From Neotamlana nanhaiensis (GTDB lineage: Bacteria > Bacteroidota > Bacteroidia > Flavobacteriales > Flavobacteriaceae): a stretch of 64,000 bases of DNA. The position numbers and the translations under genes are program-made. The notes below the pieces were generated by a model, which made no database searches, was not told the DNA's origin, and was given only the letters and a program-made list of their open reading frames with translations. This document shows positions 25,837 to 36,032 of this stretch, piece by piece. The stretch covers positions 248,001 through 312,000 of the forward strand of contig NZ_JTDV01000001.1 of assembly GCF_000943555.1 (NCBI RefSeq), written 5' to 3'. The stretch's first letter is position 1. Each line of letters starts with the position of its first letter.

Positions 25837-27813
25837 TTTTATTTTAACAACACTAAACGATTGTTGTGGTATTTGAACGTTGATTGCTTTTCGTTTTACT
25901 TTGATGTTTGAAGATTTGGGACTTACTTTTTCAGGATTATCAAAATCGTTGTATGCTTTTAAATCTGTATTTTCAATAGTAGTAATAGTGGCATTTCTTT
26001 TTAAAGAAGCACCATTTACACTAAAACTTAAACTTTTGTTTGATTTACTGGTATTGGCAATTTTGATAATTAGTGTTTTTGTACTAACATCTTTTACCGC
26101 TGAAGCATACAATCCATCTGATCCTATGACGTTCTTACCGTTTTGTGTTAACGATACTGTATGTGTTCCAGCATTGTTTGAATACAGCTTTTGCACTTGA
26201 TAATTTGCCGTACCATAAGATTCTAGATTGTTAAACCAAATCATGTCTGGTGCCCATTGAAAAGCATTTATATGTGCCATTAACGGTGCATAAGACGTCA
26301 TAACCACAACATCGGCATTACGCTCTAAACCTGTCATGAAAGCCGCTTCGGATAATGCTGCTTCCCAATTGTTTTCTGTGTTTCCATCGGAAACTCCTTT
26401 TGGGTGAGCTGCATATTCTCCTGCAAATACTTTTGGGCCGTTTCTATCGTAATCATCGTATCTACCTGCGTTTTCTAAAAACCATTGTGGCGGACGATAA
26501 TAATGTTCATCTACAATTTCGGCATCTAATTTTTTAAGTTCTTTCCAACCGTATTCAAACTGTTCACCGTCGGGGAATGGCCCACTTCCCGAAACAATAA
26601 TAATTTCTGGGTGTTGCGCTTTTATTTTTTCGGCAAAAATCTTGTATCTATCTATGTAGTCTGGCCCCCATTGCTCGTTACCAATTCCTACATATTTTAA
26701 ATTGAAAGGTTCTGGATGCCCCATGTCGGTTCTTAGCTTACCCCAAGTTGTTGTAGCATCACCGTTTGCAAATTCAATTAAATCGATAGCATCTTGTACG
26801 TAAGGATCAAGCTCTTCTAATGGTGCCAACTCGCCCGTATTAAACTGACATGCCATACCGCAACCTAAAATTGGTAACGGTTCTGCGCCTAAATCTTCAG
26901 ATAACTGAAAATACTCATAAAAACCAATACCAAAACTCTGATAATAATCTGGTGCTGCTTTATGTGAAAACTCGGTATTCCAACGGTTGACTAACAATTC
27001 TCTATCTTCAACATCGCCTACTGTTTTTTTCCATTGGTAGCGACGTTCAAGCGTTCTTCCTTCAACAACGCAACCACCTGGAAATCTTAAAAAGCCAGGT
27101 TTTAAATCGTATAATAGTTGTACTAAATCTTTACGAAGTCCTTTTTCTCTGCCTTTCCAAGTATCTACAGGAAACATCGAAATCATATCTAAATCGATAA
27201 CTCCTGTACCTTTAAAAGTCAATTTTAGCTGCGCTTCTTCTTCAGTTTTACTGACCGTAATTTGTGCTTGATAATCTTTCCAATTAGCACTGCTAGTTTC
27301 AATTTTTGTTTCACCTAAAACGTCGCCATTTTTGGTTATTAACTGAAGTGTTATTTCTGAAATATTACCACTTTTATTTAAGGCAGATAGATAAACGTTA
27401 TACACAGCGTTTTCTTTTATGCCCATACCACGGAAACCTTCGTTGATCAATTCATAACCCGATGCATCATTTATAGTAACACGACAAAAGTTTTTATTAC
27501 CAGAGCCTTCTTTATGCTTTACCACAGAAGCCATTCCTGATTTTTCATTTAAAGAATACCTATTGGTTTTTGGCTGATGCCATCCCATGAAAGGTGCAAT
27601 TGTAAACTCGAAAGATCGGTTTTTAACCATTTCGGCATATAAACCGCCATCGGCAGCAAAATTGATATCTTCAAAGAAAATACCGTACATCGTTGGCTGA
27701 ATTTCGTTTACATTTTTGGTAAGATCGATTTGTAAACGTGCATCTTGAGCTACAAGCAGTAAGCTTTGAAAAAGCAATACCGCGATTAAGGTAATTGGTT
27801 TAGTTGGTTTCAT
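25831..27813 (-). CDS. exported GH51 alpha-L-arabinofuranosidase (large form)
   Basis: It removes terminal alpha-L-arabinofuranose from arabinan or arabinoxylan. The 660-residue protein has a signal peptide (to about VAQDA, 25), a carbohydrate-binding-like beta domain (about 85-215), and a GH51 barrel with the acid/base Glu in GIGNEQWG (E380) and the nucleophile in FAGEYA (E466), then a C-terminal beta domain. It stands between a terminator and the araB operon, so it is probably its own transcription unit. Its 3' end overlaps the araB operator. Confidence 0.92.
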   Translation of the reverse strand: MKPTKPITLIAVLLFQSLLLVAQDARLQIDLTKNVNEIQPTMYGIFFEDINFAADGGLYAEMVKNRSFEFTIAPFMGWHQPKTNRYSLNEKSGMASVVKHKEGSGNKNFCRVTINDASGYELINEGFRGMGIKENAVYNVYLSALNKSGNISEITLQLITKNGDVLGETKIETSSANWKDYQAQITVSKTEEEAQLKLTFKGTGVIDLDMISMFPVDTWKGREKGLRKDLVQLLYDLKPGFLRFPGGCVVEGRTLERRYQWKKTVGDVEDRELLVNRWNTEFSHKAAPDYYQSFGIGFYEYFQLSEDLGAEPLPILGCGMACQFNTGELAPLEELDPYVQDAIDLIEFANGDATTTWGKLRTDMGHPEPFNLKYVGIGNEQWGPDYIDRYKIFAEKIKAQHPEIIIVSGSGPFPDGEQFEYGWKELKKLDAEIVDEHYYRPPQWFLENAGRYDDYDRNGPKVFAGEYAAHPKGVSDGNTENNWEAALSEAAFMTGLERNADVVVMTSYAPLMAHINAFQWAPDMIWFNNLESYGTANYQVQKLYSNNAGTHTVSLTQNGKNVIGSDGLYASAVKDVSTKTLIIKIANTSKSNKSLSFSVNGASLKRNATITTIENTDLKAYNDFDNPEKVSPKSSNIKVKRKAINVQIPQQSFSVVKIKI

Positions 27814-27844
27814 TAAATTACTTATAAATAAGTGATAACAAAGT

Positions 27845-27868
27845 AACCGTAAATTTATATAAACGGTT
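27845..27868. promoter_or_regulatory. possible operator upstream of the GH51 gene
   Basis: AACCGT and ACGGTT form an inverted repeat with 12 bases between, 32-55 bases before the GH51 ATG. A near-consensus -7 box (TTACTTTG, minus strand) lies next to it. The arms are short, so chance is possible. Confidence 0.35.
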
Positions 27869-27940
27869 TATTTAATTAATCGCTGAAATATTTTATAAAA
27901 TTGACATATTTCAAGCTTTTAAATAGGGTATCAATCGTTT

Positions 27941-27983
27941 AAAAAAAGGGTACATACTGTCCAATTTTGGAATACATGTCCCC
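27941..27983 (-). terminator. terminator at the end of the arabinan GH operon
   Basis: On the minus strand an imperfect hairpin (GGGGACAT with ATGTACCC, inner CCAA/TTGG) is followed by seven Ts, 15 bases after the GH43 stop codon. It separates the GH operon from the second GH51 gene. Confidence 0.7.
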
Positions 27984-27997
27984 TTTATTAAATATGC

Positions 27998-28999
27998 CTA
28001 AAAATATTCGAAAATTGGTGCGCCATCGTCATCAAATTTCACTTCCATAACTCTGGCATGACGATTAGGATCGTATAACGGATCCGCTTTAATTTCATCT
28101 AACGGACGCGTATCGGTTTTAGGCACAACCGTTGGATCTCCAACTGCATGCTCGTAATCTCTAGCATGATAAATACTTAATGGGTTTCCGTTTTCATCAA
28201 CAGTAAAACTGTTATGACCTGGACCGTAAATCCCTTTTTCTTCATTAGTTTGAAGTACTGGATATCTGGTTTTCTTCCAAGAATTTCTATCTAACAAATC
28301 GGCATTTTCATCGGCTCTCATTAATCCCATACAATAACAAGAACCTGTTGCACTTGCAGAAAATGCGATATATATTTTTCCGCTATTTTTTATAACAGCA
28401 GGCCCTTCGTTTACCCAAAACCCTAAGCGTTCCCAATCGTAATCGGGTGTTGTAAGCATAAATTGCGTGGTTTTTAATTTAATGGGCGATTCCATTTCGG
28501 CGAGGTATAAATTTGAAGCTGCAAATTGTCCGCCTGTTTTTTCTGCCCAACAGAAATAGCGTTTGCCTTTGTTTTCAAATACAGTACCATCTAATGAAAA
28601 ATCTATAAACGATTTATTATCACCATCGGCTGCTTGCATTTGCCCTAACTCTACCCATTCATCTTGTAATGGATTTTGCCCTGTACATTCTAAAACATAC
28701 GGTCGTAATTTCCAAATATCTTCTTCTTCACTTGCGGCAAAATACACGTACCATTTTCCGTCTAAATAGTGAATTTCTGGTGCCCAAATGTGGCGACTCA
28801 TTGGTCCGTTTTCATGCTTAAACCACACATTAAATGTTTCAGCATTTTGTAATTCGGCTATGGTTTTTGCACGACGTAATTCTATGGTATCGTAAGTTGG
28901 CACAGATCCTGTAAAATAGTAGTACCCATCGGTATGCTTGTAAATAAAAGGATCGGCACGTTGTTCTACAATTGGTTCGTTTGTAAACGAATTGCTCAT
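27998..28999 (-). CDS. cytoplasmic GH43 glycosidase, probable arabinofuranosidase
   Basis: The 333-residue protein has no signal peptide. GH43 catalytic residues are visible: base Asp in RADPF (D16), the pKa-tuning Asp in FIDFSLDG (near 133), the acid Glu in VNEGPAV (E198), and the GPGHNSF signature near 266. The fold has no extra domain. Its position directly after a GPH-type sugar symporter suggests that it splits imported short arabino-oligosaccharides inside the cell; the exact subfamily cannot be told by eye. Confidence 0.88.
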   Translation of the reverse strand: MSNSFTNEPIVEQRADPFIYKHTDGYYYFTGSVPTYDTIELRRAKTIAELQNAETFNVWFKHENGPMSRHIWAPEIHYLDGKWYVYFAASEEEDIWKLRPYVLECTGQNPLQDEWVELGQMQAADGDNKSFIDFSLDGTVFENKGKRYFCWAEKTGGQFAASNLYLAEMESPIKLKTTQFMLTTPDYDWERLGFWVNEGPAVIKNSGKIYIAFSASATGSCYCMGLMRADENADLLDRNSWKKTRYPVLQTNEEKGIYGPGHNSFTVDENGNPLSIYHARDYEHAVGDPTVVPKTDTRPLDEIKADPLYDPNRHARVMEVKFDDDGAPIFEYF

Positions 29000-29002
29000 T
29001 TT

Positions 29003-30343
29003 TTAAATATTCAATTTAGTTTTAATAGTTTCGTAGTAAGAATCTGTGATTTTATATCGGAACATGAGCAAGCCCATGATAACATGAAATACACCAGGTA
29101 TAATGGTTAACATTAAGGTAATACCGAGCAAAGCGGTTTCGGTTTGTGCCACATCTGGAACATATCCAAAACCATCTAAAAGATATCCTACCGCAGCACC
29201 AGCAATTCCCATTCCTAATTTTTGAGCGAACGAAATACCTCCAAAGGACAATCCTGATACGCGTTTACCAGTTTCGGCATGACCGTAATCTACGGCTTCT
29301 GCTATGGCCGACCAAAATACAGGCGCATGTAAATCGACTACAAAAGATAAGATGAAATACAGAACATAAGCCAATATCATATCGCCTGGTTTAATGATGA
29401 AAAACATTAGCAAACTAATACCTCCAACTGCCAATTGTGTGTATTTAAACATCTTAACCTTACAATACACTTTTGTAATAAATGTTGACGCTGGCATTGC
29501 TAAAATAGCCGCAGCAACACCGGTTCCCATAAAGGTAGATTGTACACTAGCATCGCCTCCTAAAAAGTATTTCGCATAAAAAATAGCCACAGAACCACGA
29601 ATTACATAACCTACGGTTCCGGTTAAACATACCCCGAAAAGCAACGTCCATTGACAGTTCTTTACGAGGAGCTTAAATTGTTCTAGTAATGGTTTATCAT
29701 CTACTTTATGCTCAACACGTTCTTTGGTTGTGAAGAATGTAAAAATAAATAATAATGTACCCATTAATGCCATAATTCCCATGGCTAATTGATAACCACG
29801 TGCAATATCATTTTTTCCTAATTTTTCTGCTAAAATTGGAACGACTATAGAAACTAAAAACGCTGCTATTTTTGCAAAAAATAAGCGATAACCATTGGCT
29901 GATAATTTCTCCTTAGGATCGCTAGTCATCACACTAATTAAAGATATATACGGAATTGTAACCGATGTAAACATGATAGTTACGAAAATATAAGTTACGT
30001 AAGCGTAAATCATTTTACCTGTGTAATCGAAACTCGGAGTGGTGAATGTTAAGAACACCGAAATACCAAATGGCACAGCCAGAAATAAAAAGTAATGCCT
30101 GTATCGCCCCCATTTGGTTGTTATTTTATCGGTTAACAACCCCATTAAAGGGTCGGTAATGGCATCAATTAATCGCACTAATAAAAATAACATCGCCATG
30201 TCCTTTGGTTTTAACCCAAAAACATCGGTGTAAAAAAATGTTATAATTAAAAACATGGATGATATTACCACGTTTACCGCTGCATCTCCAGAACCATACC
30301 CTATTTTTTCGAGTATGCTTAATTTTTGATTATCTGATTTCAT
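29003..30343 (-). CDS. GPH-type (MFS) sugar:cation symporter
   Basis: The 446-residue protein has 12 hydrophobic helices and the GPH motifs GYGSGDAAVNVV near residue 15, RLIDAITDPLMGLLTDKITTKWGRYRHY spread over about 57-85 and GKRVSGLSFGGISFAQKLG near 355. Family members (MelB, XynB-like) carry oligosaccharides or glycosides. It sits 3 bases before a cytoplasmic GH43, so an arabino-oligosaccharide substrate is likely but inferred. Confidence 0.9.
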   Translation of the reverse strand: MKSDNQKLSILEKIGYGSGDAAVNVVISSMFLIITFFYTDVFGLKPKDMAMLFLLVRLIDAITDPLMGLLTDKITTKWGRYRHYFLFLAVPFGISVFLTFTTPSFDYTGKMIYAYVTYIFVTIMFTSVTIPYISLISVMTSDPKEKLSANGYRLFFAKIAAFLVSIVVPILAEKLGKNDIARGYQLAMGIMALMGTLLFIFTFFTTKERVEHKVDDKPLLEQFKLLVKNCQWTLLFGVCLTGTVGYVIRGSVAIFYAKYFLGGDASVQSTFMGTGVAAAILAMPASTFITKVYCKVKMFKYTQLAVGGISLLMFFIIKPGDMILAYVLYFILSFVVDLHAPVFWSAIAEAVDYGHAETGKRVSGLSFGGISFAQKLGMGIAGAAVGYLLDGFGYVPDVAQTETALLGITLMLTIIPGVFHVIMGLLMFRYKITDSYYETIKTKLNI

Positions 30344-30364
30344 TTATTAAAAAGTTTCCTGAAA

Positions 30365-32077
30365 TTATTCCCAGGTTAACTGTATTAATGATATGCCTTG
30401 AATAGGTAAATCAAATTTTAAGTCTAGTTTACCATTTGATATTTCACGCCATTCAGGAGAATTTAATAATTGTAATTGCCCTGATTTTTCTAACTGTTGA
30501 ATTTGCTTCTCGGTTGGGTTTTGAGGTGATCCCATTGATTTCCAAACCGTGTAGGAATTACTGTGGTTTTGATCTACTCTATAATGATTCATTAAAACCT
30601 TCTTTGATTCAATATTATTAATTTGAAGATTTATAAGTTGATCGCTTATTGTTAAGTCGTCATTATCATGATAATTCCAAACCATTACTGTAATAGATTT
30701 TTCTTTTTTTGATGCCAAAGCATTCACATCTGAATACACCTCTCGAACGCTTTTATTTCTTATTTTTAAAAAATCATAATTAAGATTATCTTGATTTACC
30801 TCAATTAAATCGCCTCCCATTAAACCAAACATTCTAAAAACATTTAGTACAGGTTTATCAACGCCATTAGTAGCCATATCTCTAAAACCCGCAAACCATG
30901 GTTGGTTTTCAAACTCAAACCCCCAAGTTACTGCGCCTAAAAGATTAACATCAAAATGCTTAGCCAATTTATATTTTCTTGCAAATGAAGCCGCAGTATA
31001 ACTTGCATACATAGTACCATTTCTATATGCATTATGCGGATAATCGGCCTCCGAACATGCCGCACAACCTTCAGGATCGGATTCTCCAATAATTATTGGC
31101 AAATGCTTAAATTCTGGATATGAAGCAACTATTTCAAAACCTTTACTGATATCATTTAATTGCGCGCCCATATTCATTTGAACCATACCGTTCACTACTT
31201 TTGGGCTACCCTTTGCATGAAAGGTTATAAAATCTAACGGTGAACCTGTTTTGCCTGTGGCATAGTTTTTTCCACTTTTTACATGATCTAAAAACGTACG
31301 TAAAAAATTAGCGGCTTTATCCCAACCAGGACCTGTAGTTTCTGGTCCGCCTACTTTGGCAGTTGGCAACGCTCTTTTTACGGCATCGGCACTATAATCG
31401 TACAGTTTTATATATTCTTCGGTTGTACCTTGCCAATAGCCAATGTTTGGTTCATTCCACAATTCCCAATACCAACTTTCTACTTCGGTTTTTCCATAAC
31501 GCTCAACAGAATGTTTTACCCATTGATACACTAACTCCGCCCATTTTTCATAATCTTTTGGTGGATATGCCCATCCTGTATAAATATCTCCGTACGCAGC
31601 ACCTGGTTTCCAGTAATGTCTGTATGGTTCTGGCTTTGAGGATAACGCTTTTGGCATAAACCCTATTTGAGCAATGGGCTTCATTCCACGTTCTATGTAA
31701 GTATCAAAAATTTTATCAACTATAGTCCAATCATATATTGGGTTTCCATTTTCATCTTCGGTATAAGCGTTCGTAGAACCCCATTTTAAAGCATGCGTTC
31801 CTTCACCAGTAACCAATAAACTATGCGCTCTTACAAATACCGGTACGGGACTAAGCGATGCTATTTCTGATAGTAATTTTTTACCATCCTTCATGTAGGT
31901 ATAGTTGGGTTCATCGTAACCCCACCAAGCCCAAATAGGATTCATTTCGCCTTCAGTTTTATCGGCATTAATCACTATTTGAGTGGAATCAGATTGCGCA
32001 TAGCAAAAACTGAATGCGCTAATTGTTGCAACTAAAATTGCAAAACGTACTTTTTTTTGAAAATCATACTTTGTCAT
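30365..32077 (-). CDS. exported GH39-family glycosidase
   Basis: The 570-residue protein has a signal peptide (to about FCYAQ, 28) and a TIM barrel with the acid/base Glu in ELWNEPN (E209) and a probable nucleophile in IIIGESD (E332), as in GH39. Two Cys in EGCAACSEAD follow the nucleophile. GH39 includes beta-xylosidases and some arabinose-releasing enzymes; the context favours action on arabinan or arabinogalactan side chains. It lies between the GH127 and symporter genes. Confidence 0.82.
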   Translation of the reverse strand: MTKYDFQKKVRFAILVATISAFSFCYAQSDSTQIVINADKTEGEMNPIWAWWGYDEPNYTYMKDGKKLLSEIASLSPVPVFVRAHSLLVTGEGTHALKWGSTNAYTEDENGNPIYDWTIVDKIFDTYIERGMKPIAQIGFMPKALSSKPEPYRHYWKPGAAYGDIYTGWAYPPKDYEKWAELVYQWVKHSVERYGKTEVESWYWELWNEPNIGYWQGTTEEYIKLYDYSADAVKRALPTAKVGGPETTGPGWDKAANFLRTFLDHVKSGKNYATGKTGSPLDFITFHAKGSPKVVNGMVQMNMGAQLNDISKGFEIVASYPEFKHLPIIIGESDPEGCAACSEADYPHNAYRNGTMYASYTAASFARKYKLAKHFDVNLLGAVTWGFEFENQPWFAGFRDMATNGVDKPVLNVFRMFGLMGGDLIEVNQDNLNYDFLKIRNKSVREVYSDVNALASKKEKSITVMVWNYHDNDDLTISDQLINLQINNIESKKVLMNHYRVDQNHSNSYTVWKSMGSPQNPTEKQIQQLEKSGQLQLLNSPEWREISNGKLDLKFDLPIQGISLIQLTWE

Positions 32078-32085
32078 AATGTTTG

Positions 32086-34047
32086 TTATTTAGTTTCTGG
32101 AAGCCAAACCTTCATTTTATTTACACCACGGTTAGACCAAGCGTAATAAGGAATTGCTTTTAATGTTTCATTTGAAATTGTATTTACACCTTCGAGCGTC
32201 GATTCTTTTTTCACCGTAAATTCATCGGAAGTTGAAACCGTAATCGCATCAATATTTTCATTATCGACTTCTTCTACGGCATATACTAATGGCCCGTATT
32301 CTAAAGAGAGTTTTCCTTGGTCGTCCTCTATATTTTCGTTTGCTTTTACAGTTCGTACTTCCATTGGGAAATTAAGTTCGATAGTATCATCGATTTTCCA
32401 ATTTCTGGTAACTTCAAAGTAACCATCCTTAACGGAAGCATAAACTTGTTCCCCATTAATACTTAAAGTAGGTTTGCCATTATAAGTATCCGCGAAAGCG
32501 TATAAATCGCTTGGTAAAACCTCATTTCTTACCCAACCAGGAACACGGAATTTAACGGTTAAACCGGAATTTGAATTGATTTTGAAGTTAACCTTTCCGT
32601 TCCATGGATATGCTGTTTCTTGTGATATGCTTACAGTCTCGCTACCTAAATTGATATCGGCATTACTAGATGCGTACAAATTGACATAAACCGTATTTTT
32701 AGATTGCGAATATATTAACCCTGGAATTGAAGGCACAAAACGAATAACATTGGTCGGACAGCACGAACAATCAAACCAAGCCTGACGCGTACATGACCCA
32801 CGATTGGATTTATAAACGCCATCAGATTCTAATGCATTTGGATAGAAAAAGTTTGTTCCATCTAACGACAAACCTGAAATTAAACCGTTGTACAACGTAC
32901 GCTCGATAACATCGAAGTATTTAACATCGCCGTATAAATTGTGTAACCTGTGATTCCAATAAACATCGCCAATTGCAGCGCAGGTTTCGTTGTATGCAGT
33001 TAGGTTAGGTAATTCATAATTTTCACCAAAAGCTTCACCATCGTGTCGCGCACCAATACCGCCTGTAACATACATTTTTTTGTTTACCATATTTTCCCAA
33101 AGATTGTTAACCGCGGCAGCATATAAACTGTCTTTTTTTATTGCCGCAATATCGGTCATGGCTGCATACATGTAAACAGCTCTTACGGCATGTCCAACCA
33201 CTTCGTCTTGCTCTACCACAGGTACATGATCTTGAGAATAAGCTCCAAATAACTCATGATTATCGGGGTTTCCGCGATTATCTAAAAAATACTTTGCTAA
33301 ATCTAAATAGGCTTCTTTTCCTGTAATTTGATACAGTTTAATTAATCCCGTTTCAATAATTTGATGCCCTGGAACGGCTTGAATTTTCCCTTCACCTTCG
33401 CCAAAAGTGTCCACCATTAAATCGGCATTTTTTAAGGCTATATCTAAAAAATTACGTTTTCCTGTGGCCTTGTAGTGTACCGCTGCGGCTTCATATAAAT
33501 GGCCTGCATTGTATAACTCGTGACTCATAAATAATCCGTCCCAACGTACACCTTTTGGTGTTTTTACCCAAGTTGCAGGTGGTTTTGCAGGGTTAATTGT
33601 TCTCCAGGTTGTTAAATAACCATCGGTTTCTTGTCCTACTTTTATAATGTTAACCAAAGAATCTAAAACAGTTTCTAATTCTTGGTTAGGTGCACTTATT
33701 AAAGAATTAGATGCCCCTTCAATAATTTTATAAACATCGGTATCATCAAAAGGCATTTCACCTTTAACTTCACCTTCCATTTTTCCTCCGGCGATTAAGA
33801 AGTTATCTAAACGCCCTTCTTCTTCACATTTTGCAATGGCATAAGCAATGGTTTTTTCTTGAACGCGCTTGATTATAGGTAACCAAAATGCATCGGTAAC
33901 TTTTACATGTTGAATATCTACTGGCTGAATGTTGTAACCAGTATCTGTAGCTGTAGTTGCTTCTTCTGCATCTATTTTATTTTCGGTTTTGCAACCAACA
34001 ATTGTAAGCAGCGCTAAACCTAAACTTAAGTTTTTTAGTGTTTTCAT
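32086..34047 (-). CDS. GH127 beta-L-arabinofuranosidase lipoprotein (DUF1680)
   Basis: The family removes terminal beta-L-arabinofuranose and uses a zinc-bound Cys nucleophile. The 653-residue protein has a lipoprotein signal (TIVGCKTE, Cys 19), an alpha/alpha barrel, and the expected active site: Glu and Cys in AYNETCA (E354, C356) and the CSCCPTN motif (C429/C430). A beta-linkage enzyme among alpha-arabinosidases shows that the substrate is not plain linear arabinan. Confidence 0.92.
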   Translation of the reverse strand: MKTLKNLSLGLALLTIVGCKTENKIDAEEATTATDTGYNIQPVDIQHVKVTDAFWLPIIKRVQEKTIAYAIAKCEEEGRLDNFLIAGGKMEGEVKGEMPFDDTDVYKIIEGASNSLISAPNQELETVLDSLVNIIKVGQETDGYLTTWRTINPAKPPATWVKTPKGVRWDGLFMSHELYNAGHLYEAAAVHYKATGKRNFLDIALKNADLMVDTFGEGEGKIQAVPGHQIIETGLIKLYQITGKEAYLDLAKYFLDNRGNPDNHELFGAYSQDHVPVVEQDEVVGHAVRAVYMYAAMTDIAAIKKDSLYAAAVNNLWENMVNKKMYVTGGIGARHDGEAFGENYELPNLTAYNETCAAIGDVYWNHRLHNLYGDVKYFDVIERTLYNGLISGLSLDGTNFFYPNALESDGVYKSNRGSCTRQAWFDCSCCPTNVIRFVPSIPGLIYSQSKNTVYVNLYASSNADINLGSETVSISQETAYPWNGKVNFKINSNSGLTVKFRVPGWVRNEVLPSDLYAFADTYNGKPTLSINGEQVYASVKDGYFEVTRNWKIDDTIELNFPMEVRTVKANENIEDDQGKLSLEYGPLVYAVEEVDNENIDAITVSTSDEFTVKKESTLEGVNTISNETLKAIPYYAWSNRGVNKMKVWLPETK

Positions 34048-34050
34048 AAA

Positions 34051-35037
34051 TTAATCCATTGCTTTTACAGATGGCCACCCGTCTATCCAGGTCAATTCTT
34101 TTACAATTAATTTAGGTAATCCTTTATCGCTAGCGTCGTAGCCGTGCATAAATGTATAATCTTTTCCATTAAAAGTAAACACACTATTATGCCCAACACC
34201 ATACCAATTTTTATTACCTTCTATCACCATGCTACCACCACCTTCGGTGAGTTTTTTACCTGTTTTATCTACATAAGGACCTGTAACGCTTTTTGAGCGA
34301 CCAACCACCAATTTATAGGTACTGTTTTCGCCTCGGCAACAATAATCCCATGACAGAAACTGATAGTAATAATCGCCTTTTTTAAATATAAATGGTCCTT
34401 CTAAAGCGGCATCGCCAGCATCGGCATCAGGTATATTTTCGCTGCGCGTTCTACTTGCAATAGGCACCCATTTTTGTGGTTCTGCCAAAGTTTTTAAGTC
34501 ATCATTTAATTGAACCATTTTTAATCCGCTCCAAAACGAACCAAAAGCTAACCACGGTGTGCCTTCTTCATCAAAAATTAAATTCGGATCGATGGCATTC
34601 CACATATCACGATTTGGAACCGATTGAATCACACAACCTTGATCTTCCCATTTGTAATTTTCATCATCTGGGTTCAAAGTTTTATTAGTTACCAAGCCAA
34701 TTCCTGAAGTATTTTTACCAAATGCAGAAATGGAATAATACAAATAATATTTGCCATTGTGCAACGTAATATCTGGCGCCCAAATGTGACCGTTAAAACC
34801 TGGCGCTACCTGTTTTGCCCATTTTGGACTTTCGGCAAAAACACGTTTGGCTTTCGTCCATGTTTTTAAATCTTTACTAGTAAATTGTGTAATTCCTGGT
34901 CCGGTACAAAACAAATAATAGGTATCACCTTGTTTTGCAACCACCGGATCGTGCGTTATGGGTTTGGTTGTTTGTGCACATGACAATAAACTGGCACAAA
35001 AAAGACATTGTAATATGAAAAGTTTAGCTGATTTCAT
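34051..35037 (-). CDS. GH43 arabinan endo-1,5-alpha-L-arabinosidase-like lipoprotein
   Basis: The 328-residue protein has a lipoprotein signal (SLLSCAQ, Cys 20) and a single five-bladed GH43 domain: base Asp in THDPVV (D30), Asp in NAIDPNL (D150), acid Glu in ALEGPFI (E213), and VGHNSVF near 280. This set, including HIWAPDI and FGSFWSG, is that of the short arabinanases. It starts 3 bases before the GH127 gene and follows another GH43 gene by 5 bases. Confidence 0.88.
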   Translation of the reverse strand: MKSAKLFILQCLFCASLLSCAQTTKPITHDPVVAKQGDTYYLFCTGPGITQFTSKDLKTWTKAKRVFAESPKWAKQVAPGFNGHIWAPDITLHNGKYYLYYSISAFGKNTSGIGLVTNKTLNPDDENYKWEDQGCVIQSVPNRDMWNAIDPNLIFDEEGTPWLAFGSFWSGLKMVQLNDDLKTLAEPQKWVPIASRTRSENIPDADAGDAALEGPFIFKKGDYYYQFLSWDYCCRGENSTYKLVVGRSKSVTGPYVDKTGKKLTEGGGSMVIEGNKNWYGVGHNSVFTFNGKDYTFMHGYDASDKGLPKLIVKELTWIDGWPSVKAMD

Positions 35038-35042
35038 TGGAT

Positions 35043-36029
35043 TTAATTTTGAATACCTTCGGAAGTCATAATAACACGTTTTAGTGTGCCGTCTTCCTTA
35101 TAATATAACCTATCGACACAAACCGAACGTCTGAAACTTCCACCATGCGTTGGAATACTACCGTTGTGATAAATAAAATAATCTTTTCCTTTAAACTCGA
35201 TTATAGATTGATGGTTGGTGTTACTATTTCCTGCGACTTCATTTAAAATACCTTTAAATTCCCATGGCCCAGTGATAGATTTGCTCATGGCGTAAGCTAT
35301 TTTTTCAGGAAATTGATACGCATAAGACAAATAATACCAATCGCCCTTTTTATGAATGTAAGGTGCTTCGGTAAAGTTTGGCAAATCAATGGTCATGATT
35401 GGTCCATCAAGTTCAATCATATTTGATTTTAGTTTCGCATATTTACAAACGGTATTTCCCCAGAAAATATAAGCTTGTCCGTCGTTATCAATCCAAACCG
35501 TTGGATCGATATCATCCCAACTAATTTGTGTTTGGGTTGTCATGTCGTTTGTAATTAAGGCTTTACCAATAGCATCTGTAAACGGTCCGGTTGGGTTATC
35601 GGATACCGCCACACCAATAGCTTTACCATGAATACTTCCGTGTTCAACGGTTACATACCAATAAAATTTACCATTATGCTCTACAACCTCTGATGCCCAG
35701 GCACTACCCGACGCCCATTTAAAATCGGTTGGTTTTAATGGTACGGGATGTTCTTCCCAATGTACCATATCGGTTGATGAATAGACCAACCATTCATGCA
35801 TACGATACGCATTTACATCGTTAGGCGCTTGATCGTGTCCTGCATATAAATACACCGTGTTATCGTGTACCATAGCCGCTGCATCGGCGGTATACTTATC
35901 GGTTATAATTGGATTGTTTAATTTTAAATCGGTTGATTTATTATTAGTCTGTTTAGCACTTTTACAAGCCATAATGCTTGCAACAGTGATTAAGTATAGA
36001 AACGCTTTTCTCATAGTGTGTTTCTCCAT
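35043..36029 (-). CDS. GH43 lipoprotein, probable exo-arabinofuranosidase
   Basis: The 328-residue protein has a lipoprotein signal (SIMACKS) and one GH43 domain: base Asp in YTADAAAMV (D49), Asp in WDDIDPTV (D175), acid Glu in FTEAPYI (E221). The ADAAA variant is typical of a GH43 branch of arabinofuranosidases and xylosidases. An alternative start is the ATG at 36014, just before the signal peptide. Gaps to both neighbours are 3-5 bases. Confidence 0.86.
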   Translation of the reverse strand: MEKHTMRKAFLYLITVASIMACKSAKQTNNKSTDLKLNNPIITDKYTADAAAMVHDNTVYLYAGHDQAPNDVNAYRMHEWLVYSSTDMVHWEEHPVPLKPTDFKWASGSAWASEVVEHNGKFYWYVTVEHGSIHGKAIGVAVSDNPTGPFTDAIGKALITNDMTTQTQISWDDIDPTVWIDNDGQAYIFWGNTVCKYAKLKSNMIELDGPIMTIDLPNFTEAPYIHKKGDWYYLSYAYQFPEKIAYAMSKSITGPWEFKGILNEVAGNSNTNHQSIIEFKGKDYFIYHNGSIPTHGGSFRRSVCVDRLYYKEDGTLKRVIMTSEGIQN

Positions 36030-36032
36030 TTC

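Noticed and set aside
27948-27983. direct repeats of a two-component regulator site upstream of GH51
   Set aside because: The repeated GGACA and TACCC words are better explained as arms of a terminator hairpin followed by seven Ts on the minus strand.
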